Of a DNA stretch of 64,000 nucleotides, positions 42,622 to 52,717 are shown piece by piece. Within the stretch, counting starts at the first letter, position 1. Each line of letters begins with the position of its first letter. The notes beneath the pieces are model-generated. The model searched no databases. It saw only the letters and a list, made by a program, of their open reading frames with translations, and had not been told where the DNA came from. The DNA is from Paenibacillus protaetiae (GTDB taxonomy: Bacteria; Bacillota; Bacilli; Paenibacillales; Paenibacillaceae): NCBI RefSeq assembly GCF_004135365.1, contig NZ_CP035492.1, forward strand, positions 3,468,001-3,532,000, in the 5' to 3' direction. Made by a program: the position numbers and the translations under genes.

Positions 42622-44259
42622 ATGAAATCGAAGAAGTTTGCATTTACACTTGTTTCCGTAATCTTGATTTTTTCGGTCATTGCGACTGCATGCGGATCCA
42701 AGGACAGCGGCAGCGGCGGCAGCAAAACTGAGTTTCGCATGAACATCGGCTCGGAACCGCCATCTCTTGACCCGGCGCAAGTACAAGACAATGTATCGTC
42801 TACAGTTGTAAACGGTTTGTTCGAAGGCTTGACTCGCAAAGATGCTGACGGCAAAGTAGTTCCAGGCGTAGCTGAATCCTGGGATGTGTCGGAAGACGGC
42901 CTGACTTATACGTTCCACCTTCGTGATTCCAAGTGGAGCAATGGCGATCCTGTAACCGCAGGCGACTTCGAATATGCTTGGAAACGTGCTCTTGATCCAA
43001 ACCTGAAGCCGCAGCCATCGGCATATGCTTACCAGCTGTACTACTTGAAAGGCGCTGAAGATTACAACCTGAACGGCGGTTCGGTTGATAATGTCGGCGT
43101 TAAAGCTACAGACGACAAAACGCTCGTAGTTACGCTGAACGCTCCAACTCCATACTTCGACAGCCTTGTAGGCTTCTATACCTACTACCCGGTTCATCCG
43201 TCTGTAAAAGACAACGAAGCGTGGGCTGCTGATGCCAAAACAATTATCGGCAACGGTCCTTTCAAAATGGGCGACTGGCAAAAAAACAACTCGATTTCGA
43301 TCGTGAAAAACGACAACTACTATGCAGCAGACGAAATCAAGTTTACAAAAGTAACGTTCTCCGAAGTGCTTGACTCCGCTACAGAGCTGAGCATGTACGA
43401 AACCGATCAGCTTGACTGGGCTGGTAAACCGGTTGGTTCCATCCCTACAGATCAACTGGAAACATTGAAACAAACACATAAAGATGAGCTGACGATTTCT
43501 CCATCGGCTAACCTGTACTACTACCTGTTCAACACAACGGTTAAACCTTTCGACAACGTGAAGATCCGTAAGGCGCTTACGCTTGCCATTAACCGTCAAG
43601 ATATCGTTGACAACGTAACAAAAGAAGGACAAGTTCCGGCTTACGGCCTTGTACCTCCAGGCATTAACATCGGCGACGAAGAATACCGCTCGAAAGTTAG
43701 CGGCGACTTCTTCAAAGAAGATGTAGAAGAAGCTAAGAAATTGCTGGCTGAAGGCCTGCAAGAAGAAGGCCTCAGCAAAATGCCTACAATTAAACTGGCA
43801 TATAACACAAACGATGCGCACAAAAAGATTGCAGAAGCACTGGCTGAAATGTGGCGTACGAACCTCGGAGTGGACACTTCGATCGAGAACCAAGAATGGG
43901 GCGTATTCCTCGACAACCGTAACTCTTTGAACTATGAAGTGGCACGCGGCGGTTGGGGCGCTGACTACAACGACCCTATGACGTTCATCGATCTGTTCAC
44001 ATCGAAGAGCGGTAACAACAACACTGGTTTTGCTAACCCTGAGTATGACGCTCTCGTTAAGAAAGCTTACAGTACAGCTGACCAAGCAGTCCGTCTTCAA
44101 GCAATGTCCGACGCTGAAAAAATCCTGATGGATGAAATGCCGATTGCTCCAGTTTACTACTACACGAACGTGTACATGGTTAAACCAGGTTTCAAAGGCA
44201 TTACGATGGACTATAAAGGCGATATCGATTACAGCCGCGGCTACTACGAAGGTAAGTAA
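42622..44259 (+). CDS. oppA: Oligopeptide ABC transporter substrate-binding lipoprotein
   Basis: 545 residues. Signal peptide with lipobox (FSVIATACGS, Cys24), a Gly/Ser linker, then an SBP family 5 domain (SEPPSLDPAQVQDN, VVPGVAESWDVSEDGLTYTFHLR, WSNGDPVTAGDFEYAWKRALDP). It is anchored outside the membrane and delivers peptides to OppBCDF, for nutrition and peptide signalling. AGGAGGAAAG precedes the ATG at 42622. Codon bias is strong. A hairpin between oppA and oppB probably keeps oppA mRNA more abundant than the rest. Confidence 0.95.
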   Translation: MKSKKFAFTLVSVILIFSVIATACGSKDSGSGGSKTEFRMNIGSEPPSLDPAQVQDNVSSTVVNGLFEGLTRKDADGKVVPGVAESWDVSEDGLTYTFHLRDSKWSNGDPVTAGDFEYAWKRALDPNLKPQPSAYAYQLYYLKGAEDYNLNGGSVDNVGVKATDDKTLVVTLNAPTPYFDSLVGFYTYYPVHPSVKDNEAWAADAKTIIGNGPFKMGDWQKNNSISIVKNDNYYAADEIKFTKVTFSEVLDSATELSMYETDQLDWAGKPVGSIPTDQLETLKQTHKDELTISPSANLYYYLFNTTVKPFDNVKIRKALTLAINRQDIVDNVTKEGQVPAYGLVPPGINIGDEEYRSKVSGDFFKEDVEEAKKLLAEGLQEEGLSKMPTIKLAYNTNDAHKKIAEALAEMWRTNLGVDTSIENQEWGVFLDNRNSLNYEVARGGWGADYNDPMTFIDLFTSKSGNNNTGFANPEYDALVKKAYSTADQAVRLQAMSDAEKILMDEMPIAPVYYYTNVYMVKPGFKGITMDYKGDIDYSRGYYEGK

Positions 44260-44275
44260 TAGCGTAAGGTTGACT

Positions 44276-44317
44276 GGGATATATGCGGAGATTCTGCATA
44301 TATCCCCTTTCTCTTTT
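44276..44317 (+). terminator. Intercistronic hairpin between oppA and oppB
   Basis: GGGATATATGC (44276-44286) pairs perfectly with GCATATATCCC (44296-44306); a pyrimidine-rich tail (CTTTCTCTTTT) follows. It looks like a partial terminator or a stabilising stem-loop, common after binding-protein genes. Confidence 0.7.
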
Positions 44318-44370
44318 CAGGTAAACAATTGCTCAATAATTCCATTTGAAGTAAGGAGGTGCCGTCGCGG

Positions 44371-45300
44371 ATGACGCGTTACGTCATAAAGAAGTTTGTA
44401 TTCATGTTGGTCGCATTGTTTGTACTTGCGTCAGCTACGTTTTTTCTCATGAAAGCTATTCCAGGCAATCCGTTTCAATCGGAGAAGAACGTGCCTCCTG
44501 CCATTCAGGAGAGATTGTTTGATATGTACGGCTTAAACGATCCGCTGTGGCAGCAATACTTGCATTACTTGAACAACCTGATTCATTTTGATCTTGGTAT
44601 GTCCATGAAGCAAAATTATGTTACTGTAACCAGCATCATTTCTTCTGGATTCTCGTATTCTCTTCAGCTTGGCCTTGTGGCTATTATTTTCTCAGTTGCG
44701 GTAGGCGTGTTGCTTGGCATTATCGCAGCGCTTAATCATCGAAAATTTCTGGACAGCTTTACCATTTTTATAGCAGTGCTTGGTGTATCCATCCCTAACT
44801 TTGTAGTTGGCTCGTTGTTGCAGTTTATTTTCGGGGTTAAACTCCGCTGGTTCCACGTTGCAGGCTTGAACGATTGGACGGATTTTGTTATGCCGGTTAT
44901 TGCCCTGGCGTTTTTGCCGATGGCTTTTATCGCCCGTTTGACACGCTCCAGCATGCTGGAGGTATTGACGGCTGACTATATTAAAACGGCACGTTCGAAA
45001 GGCCTCGCCGGCCGTGTTATTTTGGTGCGGCACGCTTTGCGTAATGCGATTATGCCGGTTGTCACGTATATAGGTCCTATGACGGCTAACATTATTACGG
45101 GTTCCGTCGTTGTCGAGCAAATTTTCGGCATTGGCGGTCTTGGCAAGTTTTTTGTCAACAGTATCACCAACCGCGACTATACGCTCATTATGGGCTTAAC
45201 TTTATTTTACGCCATCATTCTGATGGTAGCGCGTTTCTTGACGGACGTCGCTTACGGTTTTATTGATCCGCGTATTAAATTGAGCAGGAAGGGGGGCTGA
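44371..45300 (+). CDS. oppB: Oligopeptide ABC transporter permease OppB
   Basis: 309 residues with six membrane helices and the EAA loop that docks to the ATPases (EVLTADYIKTARSKGLAGRVILVRHALRN split around residues 196-224). The ATG at 44371 has AAGGAGG about 11 bases before it; the in-frame GTG at 44359 overlaps that binding site and is rejected. It pairs with OppC, three bases downstream. Confidence 0.95.
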   Translation: MTRYVIKKFVFMLVALFVLASATFFLMKAIPGNPFQSEKNVPPAIQERLFDMYGLNDPLWQQYLHYLNNLIHFDLGMSMKQNYVTVTSIISSGFSYSLQLGLVAIIFSVAVGVLLGIIAALNHRKFLDSFTIFIAVLGVSIPNFVVGSLLQFIFGVKLRWFHVAGLNDWTDFVMPVIALAFLPMAFIARLTRSSMLEVLTADYIKTARSKGLAGRVILVRHALRNAIMPVVTYIGPMTANIITGSVVVEQIFGIGGLGKFFVNSITNRDYTLIMGLTLFYAIILMVARFLTDVAYGFIDPRIKLSRKGG

Positions 45301-45302
45301 CC

Positions 45303-46226
45303 ATGTCGGAAAAAGCATTCCAGCCCGGCGATTTTGTCAAGCTGAATAAAGACGAGACGAAATCGGAAGTCATCGTCCGCGAAAGTATTTCCGCTTGGAA
45401 GGACGCGTGGCTCCGTCTTCGTTCCAATAAGATGGCGATGGTCAGCCTCGCGATTTTGGTTGTTATTATTTTGCTGGCGATTTTCGGCCAAATGATGACG
45501 TCTTACGATTACCGTACGAACGATCTGAAGCATACGAACATGGCGCCTAACGGCGATCACTGGTTCGGTACGGACGATCTGGGCCGCGATATGTTTGCCC
45601 GGACGTGGATGGGCGCAGGCATCTCGCTGCAGGTTGGTATTTATGCGGCGCTTGTCGACTTGTTTGTTGGTGTTATTATCGGCGGTATCATGGGTTACTA
45701 TGGCGGCCGTATTGATGAAATTTTGAACCGGATTTGCGAAATTTTATATTCGATTCCTAGCTTGCTGATTGTTATTTTGCTGACGGTTGTATTCCAGCCA
45801 AGCATGGGCACGATTATTTTGGCGTTAAGTATTACCGGGTGGATCAATATGGCATGGATTGTCCGCGGGCAAATCATGCAGCTGAAAAACCAGGAGTATG
45901 TGCTCGCTTCGCGCTCTTTGGGCGCAGGCACTGGACGGATATTGTTCCGTCACCTTGTACCGAACGCAATTGGCCCGATTGTCGTAACAATTACGATGAC
46001 CGTTCCGAATGCGATTTTTGCAGAGGCATTCCTGAGCTTCCTGGGTCTCGGCGTTCAATCGCCGGCCGCTTCGCTTGGTACGCTGATCAATGACGCGTTG
46101 AAAGCAATGACGGTATTCCCATGGCGGATGTGGATTCCTGCCCTTGTCATCAGCTTGACCATGCTTTGCTTCAATATCTTTGGTGACGGCTTGCGCGATG
46201 CGCTTGACCCGAAAATGAAAAAATAG
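45303..46226 (+). CDS. oppC: Oligopeptide ABC transporter permease OppC
   Basis: 307 residues with a cytoplasmic N-terminal stretch (KAFQPGDFVKLNKDETKSE), the OppC-type N-terminal domain and six helices. Signatures are HWFGTDDLGRDMFARTW and the EAA loop QEYVLASRSLGAGTGRILFRHLVPN. It forms the membrane channel with OppB. Confidence 0.95.
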   Translation: MSEKAFQPGDFVKLNKDETKSEVIVRESISAWKDAWLRLRSNKMAMVSLAILVVIILLAIFGQMMTSYDYRTNDLKHTNMAPNGDHWFGTDDLGRDMFARTWMGAGISLQVGIYAALVDLFVGVIIGGIMGYYGGRIDEILNRICEILYSIPSLLIVILLTVVFQPSMGTIILALSITGWINMAWIVRGQIMQLKNQEYVLASRSLGAGTGRILFRHLVPNAIGPIVVTITMTVPNAIFAEAFLSFLGLGVQSPAASLGTLINDALKAMTVFPWRMWIPALVISLTMLCFNIFGDGLRDALDPKMKK

Positions 46227-46239
46227 GAGGTGGCAGCCC

Positions 46240-47232
46240 ATGGAACGAATTTTGGATGTCAATGACCTTCGTGTTAACTTTAAAGTTCGCGGCGGTGTCG
46301 TACAAGCGGTCCGCGGTGTCACTTTTCATGTCAATAAAGGAGAAGCGGTCGCAATTGTCGGCGAGTCCGGCTGCGGTAAAAGTGTTACTGCGCAATCGCT
46401 GATGCGCCTTATTCCTTCTCCGCCTGCTCAAATGTCCGGAAGCATCAACTTCAAAGGGCAAGAAATTTTGAGCAAAACGGATAAACAAATGGAAGATATT
46501 CGCGGTAAAGAGATGGGCATGATTTTCCAAGACCCGATGACTTCCCTGAATCCGACGATGACGATCGGCCGTCAAATTATGGAGGGCCTGATCAAGCACC
46601 AAGGTTTGAGCAGCGAAGCTGCGAAGAAACGCGCTGTCGAAATGCTGTCCCTGGTTGGCATTCCGAACCCGGCTTCGCGCGTGAAGCAATACCCGCATGA
46701 ATTTTCCGGCGGTATGCGCCAGCGCGCCATGATCGCGATTGCGCTTGCGTGCAACCCTTCGCTCCTGATTGCCGACGAACCAACGACGGCGCTGGACGTG
46801 ACGATTCAGGCGCAAATTCTCGAGGTTATGAAAAACCTGCAAAAGCAGTTTGGCACCTCGATCATTTTGATTACGCATGACCTTGGCGTTGTAGCCGATA
46901 TGTGCGACCGCGTTATTGTTATGTATGCAGGCAAAGTAGTAGAGACGGGCACGAAATGGGAAATTTTCAAAAACCCTCAGCATCCTTACACCAAAGGTTT
47001 GCTTCGTTCCGTACCACGTCTGGACCAAAAGAAAGACGAGCCGCTTGTGCCGATTTTCGGCACACCGCCGGATTTGATCAAACCGCCGGTTGGCTGCAGC
47101 TTCTGCGCACGCTGTGATTACGCAATGAAAGTGTGCCTGACGAACGATCCGGAGCTTGAGTCCGTAGACGGCGGATCGCATGCTGCAAGCTGCTGGTTGT
47201 CCCATCCGCTTGCGAAAGGGGTATCCGTATGA
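46240..47232 (+). CDS. oppD: Oligopeptide ABC transporter ATPase OppD
   Basis: 330 residues. Walker [13 protein letters not shown], signature [15 protein letters not shown], Walker [13 protein letters not shown] and switch His in [11 protein letters not shown]. The C-terminal oligopeptide-type extension has the cysteine cluster ([14 protein letters not shown]) known to hold an iron-sulfur cluster in some relatives. It hydrolyses ATP with OppF. Confidence 0.95.
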   Translation: MERILDVNDLRVNFKVRGGVVQAVRGVTFHVNKGEAVAIVGESGCGKSVTAQSLMRLIPSPPAQMSGSINFKGQEILSKTDKQMEDIRGKEMGMIFQDPMTSLNPTMTIGRQIMEGLIKHQGLSSEAAKKRAVEMLSLVGIPNPASRVKQYPHEFSGGMRQRAMIAIALACNPSLLIADEPTTALDVTIQAQILEVMKNLQKQFGTSIILITHDLGVVADMCDRVIVMYAGKVVETGTKWEIFKNPQHPYTKGLLRSVPRLDQKKDEPLVPIFGTPPDLIKPPVGCSFCARCDYAMKVCLTNDPELESVDGGSHAASCWLSHPLAKGVSV

Positions 47233-48191
47233 GCGAGCCATTAGTGCAGATTAATAATCTGAAGAAGTTTTTTAATCTCGGCGGCGGCAATGTGCTGCAA
47301 GCCGTTAACGATATCAGCTTTGCGATTGAAAAAGGCGAAACCGTCGGCGTCGTCGGGGAGTCCGGCTGCGGCAAATCGACAGCGGGCCGTACGATTATGC
47401 GGCTGTACGAGCCGACGGCAGGCAACGTTATTTTTGACGGCGAAGACATTTACAAGTTGAAGGGCGCTAAGCTGAAAGCATTGCGCCGCAATATGCAAAT
47501 GATTTTCCAGGATCCTTACGCATCGCTGAACCCGCGGATGACAGTTACGGATATCATTGGCGAAGCGCTTGATATTCATAAGCTTGCCGGAAGCCGTTCC
47601 GAACGCAAACGCAAAGTGGAAGATCTGCTGGACCTTGTTGGCCTCAATCCGGACCATGCGACGCGTTATCCGCATGAATTCTCCGGCGGCCAGCGCCAGC
47701 GTATCGGCATCGCCCGCGCGTTAGCGGTGGATCCGAAGTTTATCGTGGCGGACGAGCCGATCTCCGCGCTCGACGTTTCGATTCAGGCGCAGGTGGTCAA
47801 CCTGCTTCAGGATTTGCAGAAAAAAATGGGCCTGACGTATTTGTTTATCGCCCATGACCTGTCGATGGTCAAACACATCTCTAACCGCGTAGCGGTTATG
47901 TATCTCGGTAAAGTGGTTGAGCTTGCGGAAAGCAGCGAGCTGTACGCAAACCCTGCGCATCCTTATACGAGAGCGCTGCTGTCGGCCAATCCGATTCCGG
48001 ATCCGGAAATCGAATCGACCCGCCAGCGGATCGTGCTGCAGGGCGACCTGCCAAGCCCGATCAACCCGCCGAGCGGCTGCCCGTTCCGCACACGCTGCCC
48101 AATGGCAACGGAACTGTGCGCAAAAGAAGTTCCGCCGGTTGTTGAAGTGAAAAAAGGCCATCTGTCCGCTTGCCACTACGCATCGGCTTAA
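47229..48191 (+). CDS. oppF: Oligopeptide ABC transporter ATPase OppF
   Basis: 320 residues, starting inside the last codons of oppD (ATGA overlap). Walker [13 protein letters not shown], signature [15 protein letters not shown], Walker [14 protein letters not shown]-loop [11 protein letters not shown], and the C-terminal [14 protein letters not shown] cysteines. A terminator follows, closing the five-gene operon. Confidence 0.95.
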   Translation: MSEPLVQINNLKKFFNLGGGNVLQAVNDISFAIEKGETVGVVGESGCGKSTAGRTIMRLYEPTAGNVIFDGEDIYKLKGAKLKALRRNMQMIFQDPYASLNPRMTVTDIIGEALDIHKLAGSRSERKRKVEDLLDLVGLNPDHATRYPHEFSGGQRQRIGIARALAVDPKFIVADEPISALDVSIQAQVVNLLQDLQKKMGLTYLFIAHDLSMVKHISNRVAVMYLGKVVELAESSELYANPAHPYTRALLSANPIPDPEIESTRQRIVLQGDLPSPINPPSGCPFRTRCPMATELCAKEVPPVVEVKKGHLSACHYASA

Positions 48192-48225
48192 CGGCCGCCA
48201 TGTGCCCGGGAAAGCGGCAATAGAG

Positions 48226-48266
48226 AAGGGGCCAAACAAGGAATGCCTTGTTTGGCCCCTTTTTTT
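48226..48266 (+). terminator. Intrinsic terminator after oppF
   Basis: A 16-bp perfect stem (48226-48241 with 48246-48261), four-base loop, then T-run. Confidence 0.93.
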
Positions 48267-48459
48267 GCGCCATCATGTTTCGGCAGAATAGGCTTTATTT
48301 TGCATAAGGCTGCGCTGAAAACGACAAACTTGGAAAACATAAACTCGGGATGCAACGCTCAGTTAACGATGATATAATATAACGGACTGTGGGCAGGGCC
48401 GTCCATTGTTGATCTAGCGCGGCCCGAGCAAATAAAGCGGTACAGGAGGAACACGCCCC

Positions 48460-49089
48460 ATGAACAGACTGGTCATATGCGACCATCCATTAATTCAGCA
48501 TAAGCTGACATTTATACGGGACAAAAATACAAATACGAAAGATTTTCGCGAATTGGTTGATGAAGTCGCTACTTTAATGGCTTACGAAATTACGCGCGAA
48601 ATGCCGCTTGATACGATCAAAGTGCAAACGCCGATCATGGAAACGGACTCGAAGGTGCTGGCCGGGCGCATGCTCGGGCTTATCCCGATTTTGCGTGCGG
48701 GCCTTGGAATGGTCGAAGGCATCTTGAAGCTCATTCCGGCAGCGAAGGTAGGCCATATCGGACTCTCCCGCGATCACGACACGCTGCAGCCGGTAGAGTA
48801 CTATATTAACTTGCCTACGGATGCGCAAAACCGCCAGCTGATCGTGATCGATCCGATGCTGGCGACCGGGGGTTCGGCTATTGCAGCCATTAATTCGCTT
48901 AAAAAGCGGGGCTGTGAGCAGATCAAAATGATGTGCCTCATTGCTGCGCCGGAGGGCGTCAAAGCGCTTCATGAAGCGCATCCGGAAGTGGACATCTATG
49001 TGGCTGCGCTGGATGAGCGGCTGAATGAAAAAGGATATATTATACCAGGCCTTGGCGATGCCGGAGATCGGATGTTCGGCACGAACTAG
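48460..49089 (+). CDS. upp: Uracil phosphoribosyltransferase
   Basis: 209 residues. The enzyme salvages uracil with PRPP to form UMP. The PRPP-binding motif is [12 protein letters not shown] and the uracil-binding end is [24 protein letters not shown] precedes the ATG, and TATAAT at 48373-48378 is the likely -10 box. The position before the ATP synthase cluster matches Bacillus. Confidence 0.97.
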   Translation: MNRLVICDHPLIQHKLTFIRDKNTNTKDFRELVDEVATLMAYEITREMPLDTIKVQTPIMETDSKVLAGRMLGLIPILRAGLGMVEGILKLIPAAKVGHIGLSRDHDTLQPVEYYINLPTDAQNRQLIVIDPMLATGGSAIAAINSLKKRGCEQIKMMCLIAAPEGVKALHEAHPEVDIYVAALDERLNEKGYIIPGLGDAGDRMFGTN

Positions 49090-49125
49090 CGGGTAACAAA
49101 TATCTGTTAATAGGAGTGGGATTTT

Positions 49126-50274
49126 TTGTCCAGACTAAAAGTAATGACGATATTCGGCACAAGGCCGGAAGCTGTGAAGATGGCTCCGCTTGTGCTCGAG
49201 CTGCAAAAGCATGATGCCGAAATTGAGTCGATCGTATGCGTAACGGCGCAGCATCGGGCGATTTTGGACCAAGTGCTTGATTTTTTTGAAATTACGCCGG
49301 ATTACGACTTGAATGTTATGAAAGACCGCCAGACGCTGACGGAAACAACGGTCCGTGTACTGCAAGGGCTTGATCCGGTGCTGGCGGAAGCGAAGCCGGA
49401 TATCGTGCTTGTGCACGGCGATACGCAAACGACGTTTCTGGCCAGCTATGCGGCTTTCCTGAAGCAAATTCAGGTAGGGCATGTCGAAGCCGGGCTTCGC
49501 ACATGGAATAAGCTGTCGCCGTATCCGGAAGAGATGAACCGCCAGCTTGCCGGCGTGTTGTCCGATGTTCACTTTGCGCCTACGGAATGGTCGGCTAGTA
49601 ACCTGCGCAAAGAAAACAAGCCGGAATCGGCGATTTATATTACAGGCAATACGGCAACGGATGTGTTCCAGTATACGGTGGATCCGCAGTTCCAGCATCC
49701 GGTTATTGACTGGGCCAAAGGCAAAAGGATGATTCTGATGACCGCACACCGCCGCGAAGCGCTGGGCGAGCCTCACCGGAATATTTTCCGTGCCGTCAAA
49801 CGGATTGCTGATGAATTTGAAGATGTAGCGATTGTATACGCTGTGCATCCGAATCCGGCAGTCCGCGAGCCGGCTAACGAAATTTTGGGCGGCCATCCCC
49901 GCGTGAAGCTGATCGAGCCGCTGGATGTGTTTGAATTCCACAATTTCTATCCGCACGCTTATATGATTATGACGGATTCGGGCGGCCTGCAGGAGGAAGC
50001 TCCTTCGTTTGGCGTTCCTACGCTGGTGCTGCGGGATACGACGGAACGTCCGGAAGGGATTGAAGCCGGCACGCTTGAACTGGTCGGGACGGATGAAGAC
50101 CAGGTATACAGCCGTGCGTATGCGCTGTTAACCGATACGGCTTTATATGAACGGATGAGCAAAGCCGCTAACCCGTACGGCGACGGACAAGCTTCGGTCA
50201 GAATCGTTCAGGCGCTGCTCCATCATTTTGGAAAAACGGATGTGCGCCCGGATTCGTTCACACAAAATTCATAG
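49126..50274 (+). CDS. wecB: UDP-N-acetylglucosamine 2-epimerase (non-hydrolysing)
   Basis: A 382-residue GT-B-fold enzyme interconverting UDP-GlcNAc and UDP-ManNAc, precursor for teichoic acid linkage units and other wall polymers. Signatures: FGTRPEAVKMAPLV, VHGDTQTT, HVEAGLRTWNKLSPYPEEMNR, ITGNTATDV, LMTAHRREALG, TDSGGLQEEAPSFGVP. The TTG at 49126 follows AGGAG. Also called mnaA in Bacillus. Confidence 0.95.
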   Translation: MSRLKVMTIFGTRPEAVKMAPLVLELQKHDAEIESIVCVTAQHRAILDQVLDFFEITPDYDLNVMKDRQTLTETTVRVLQGLDPVLAEAKPDIVLVHGDTQTTFLASYAAFLKQIQVGHVEAGLRTWNKLSPYPEEMNRQLAGVLSDVHFAPTEWSASNLRKENKPESAIYITGNTATDVFQYTVDPQFQHPVIDWAKGKRMILMTAHRREALGEPHRNIFRAVKRIADEFEDVAIVYAVHPNPAVREPANEILGGHPRVKLIEPLDVFEFHNFYPHAYMIMTDSGGLQEEAPSFGVPTLVLRDTTERPEGIEAGTLELVGTDEDQVYSRAYALLTDTALYERMSKAANPYGDGQASVRIVQALLHHFGKTDVRPDSFTQNS

Positions 50275-50408
50275 TTTTCAGCAGGGTTAGAGGGATGGCT
50301 GCATAATATACAGCATACAGTGGTACTGTACGGTTTACAAAACGGGAAAATCCAAGTGCCACAAGGCTTTTCGGCTTTTTGTTCACTAAATGTTCGCTGC
50401 AAAATTGA

Positions 50409-50438
50409 TTGACAAAGGCCGCGCTATTTCGATAAAAT
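50409..50438 (+). promoter_or_regulatory. SigA promoter of the ATP synthase operon
   Basis: TTGACA (50409-50414), 18-base spacer, TAAAAT (50433-50438), 29 bases before atpZ. Confidence 0.8.
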
Positions 50439-50466
50439 ATATGAGGATTGACAGGGGTATGAAACC

Positions 50467-50700
50467 ATGAACAAAAAGAGCAAAAGGGACAATCCGCTGT
50501 ATGCGGCCGGTTTGGTTGGGGCGCTTGGCGTTGAGGTTGTCGTCTGCATCTTTTTAGGTTACTGGATCGGATCGTTCGCCGGAAACCGTCTCGGCGGTCA
50601 GAAGGAATGGATGGTCGGAGGCATACTGGTTGGTCTGGCTGTCGGCATACTCTCTGCCATTCTTATTGTAAAGAAGGTTATGGAGGAAACCGATGGATAA
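50467..50700 (+). CDS. atpZ: AtpZ/AtpI-family protein
   Basis: 77 residues with two membrane helices separated by a short Gly-rich loop (NRLGGQKEWMVGG). This is the AtpZ layout; in alkaliphilic Bacillus AtpZ and AtpI together aid magnesium or calcium uptake and ATP synthase assembly. It is the first gene of the atp operon and overlaps atpI by eight bases. Confidence 0.85.
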   Translation: MNKKSKRDNPLYAAGLVGALGVEVVVCIFLGYWIGSFAGNRLGGQKEWMVGGILVGLAVGILSAILIVKKVMEETDG

Positions 50701-51076
50701 ACTAATGAAGACGGCAGTTCGCATTGCGCTGTGCGTGGCTGTGGCATGCCTGATTATATGGGCTGCTGTGCCGGACTTGCGAACGGTTAGTCTGGGTTTT
50801 CTGCTCGGATTGGCAGGAAGTCTAATGAATGCGTTTTTATTGAAGCGGCGCGTAGAGTTCATTGCTTTAAGAGCAGCCGGAGGCGACACGCGCAAGAGAA
50901 GGGGAATTGGCCTTAGCAGCCGCATTGCGACAGTATTGTTCGTAGCGATGATGGCCTATCGTTTCCCGGAAAAGTTTAACATGCCGGCTGCATTGATTGG
51001 CTCTGCGCTTTTACCGATTGTAATATTGGTAGCGGCGAGTATCCAGAACAAGAATTTAACTAACGGAAAGGGGTGA
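50693..51076 (+). CDS. atpI: ATP synthase subunit I
   Basis: 127 residues, four predicted helices. AtpI helps assemble the c-ring and is not part of the final enzyme. It begins inside atpZ (ATG at 50693), nine bases from the end of the following gap to atpB. Sequence conservation in this family is low; the call relies mainly on position, length and helix pattern. Confidence 0.88.
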   Translation: MDKLMKTAVRIALCVAVACLIIWAAVPDLRTVSLGFLLGLAGSLMNAFLLKRRVEFIALRAAGGDTRKRRGIGLSSRIATVLFVAMMAYRFPEKFNMPAALIGSALLPIVILVAASIQNKNLTNGKG

Positions 51077-51084
51077 AATTTACA

Positions 51085-51843
51085 ATGCATGAATTTCCCG
51101 TGTGGCAAGTGGGAGGTTTGCAAATCGACATTTCGACTTTTGTTGCGATAACGATTTCAGCGATTGTTACATTTATCATCGCGAGATTGGCGGTTCGTAA
51201 TCTGTCGGTAGACAAGCCGTCCAAACTTCAGAACTTTATGGAGTGGGCAGTTGAGTTTGTTCAAAATCAGATTTCGAGTACAATGCCGATTCACCGAGTG
51301 AAGCCTTATCTTTCGTTAGGCATGACGCTGATTTTGTTCATTCTTGTTTCCAACCTGCTTGGATTGCCTTTCGGGATTGTGACGGAAACGCATCACCCGC
51401 ATGAGGCGCTTGGCATCACGCAAGCGATGATTGACGATAAGGACGGCGAAGTTGAAATCGCATGGTGGAAATCGCCAACAGCCGATCTTTCGGTTACTTC
51501 CGGTCTTGCTTTAATCACGTTTGTGATTGTCCATTTCCTCGGCTTGAAGCTGAATAGAAAACATTATCTGAAGCATTACTTCCATCCGTACCCTGTTTTC
51601 TTCCCGATCAACGTGATTGAGACGCTGTCGAAGCCGGTTACGCTGGCTCTCCGGTTGTTCGCAAACATTTTTGCGGGCGAGGTGCTGATCTCGACGATTT
51701 TGATGATGGGTTGGGTCGGTACGCCGTTCCTGATCGCATGGCAAGGCTTTAGCTTGTTTGTTGGTGGGGTTCAAGCGTTCTTGTTCATGATTTTGACGAT
51801 GGTGTACATTTCGCAATCGGCAATCCATGACGAAGAGCATTAA
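51085..51843 (+). CDS. atpB: ATP synthase F0 subunit a
   Basis: 252 residues, five or six helices. The essential arginine is Arg190 in KPVTLALRLFANIFAGE, which faces the c-ring and drives proton release. A hydrophilic loop with many His and Glu (TETHHPHEALGITQ) lies between the early helices. The ATG at 51085 with AAAGGGGTGA upstream is preferred over the GTG at 51073, which overlaps that site. Confidence 0.95.
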   Translation: MHEFPVWQVGGLQIDISTFVAITISAIVTFIIARLAVRNLSVDKPSKLQNFMEWAVEFVQNQISSTMPIHRVKPYLSLGMTLILFILVSNLLGLPFGIVTETHHPHEALGITQAMIDDKDGEVEIAWWKSPTADLSVTSGLALITFVIVHFLGLKLNRKHYLKHYFHPYPVFFPINVIETLSKPVTLALRLFANIFAGEVLISTILMMGWVGTPFLIAWQGFSLFVGGVQAFLFMILTMVYISQSAIHDEEH

Positions 51844-51930
51844 CATCTTTTTTTACAGCCCGAAGCGCAGCAATGCGAAGGCGGGTATCGCTATACCATT
51901 TAAAATGACCATATTTGAGGAGGATTTTAA

Positions 51931-52146
<216 letters not shown>

Positions 52147-52234
52147 TCAATTTAAACAACTGGCGGGGAAGGCCTAGCCCTCTTCGCCTTCCTTTTGATT
52201 GGGACATATTCAGGGTTAGAAAGGAGTGGCTTCA

Positions 52235-52717
52235 ATGGCATGGCATTGGGAATCGACAGTATATGCGATTATTGCATTTGGCATTTTATACTGGCTGCTT
52301 AGCAAATATGCCTTCGGTCCGCTGTTCGGTATTATGGAGCAGCGCAGACAAATGGTGCTTGAGCAAATGAACTCGGCTGAATCCAGTCGTCAGGAAGCTC
52401 AGCAGCAAATGGAAGAGCAAAAAGCTGCTCTGGAACAAGCACGCAAAGAGGCTTATGCGATTATTGAGCAAGCTAGAGTAACAAGCACGAAAACAGCGGA
52501 AGAAATCGTGACAGCTGCGAAATCGGAAGCTGCCCGTTTGAAAGAAGATGCGCTTAGCGATATTTCGAATGAGAAAAACAAAGCGATTGAAGCTTTGCGT
52601 TCCGAAGTTGGCGGCATTTCCGTTCAAATTGCTTCGAAAATTATCGAGAAGCAAGTGGATGAGAAGTCTCAGGAGCAAATCATTGACCAATACCTGAAAG
52701 AGGTAGGAAGCAAATGA
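52235..52717 (+). CDS. atpF: ATP synthase F0 subunit b
   Basis: 160 residues: one N-terminal membrane helix followed by a long charged coiled coil (QRRQMVLEQMNSAESSRQEA onward) that forms the peripheral stalk. The ATG at 52235 has AAGGAG ten bases upstream; an in-frame GTG at 52226 lies within the binding site. Overlaps atpH by four bases. Confidence 0.95.
   Translation: MAWHWESTVYAIIAFGILYWLLSKYAFGPLFGIMEQRRQMVLEQMNSAESSRQEAQQQMEEQKAALEQARKEAYAIIEQARVTSTKTAEEIVTAAKSEAARLKEDALSDISNEKNKAIEALRSEVGGISVQIASKIIEKQVDEKSQEQIIDQYLKEVGSK

Noticed and set aside
42568-44100. A 510-codon minus-strand frame opposite oppA
   Set aside because: A shadow of oppA codon bias; no ribosome binding site or recognisable motif.
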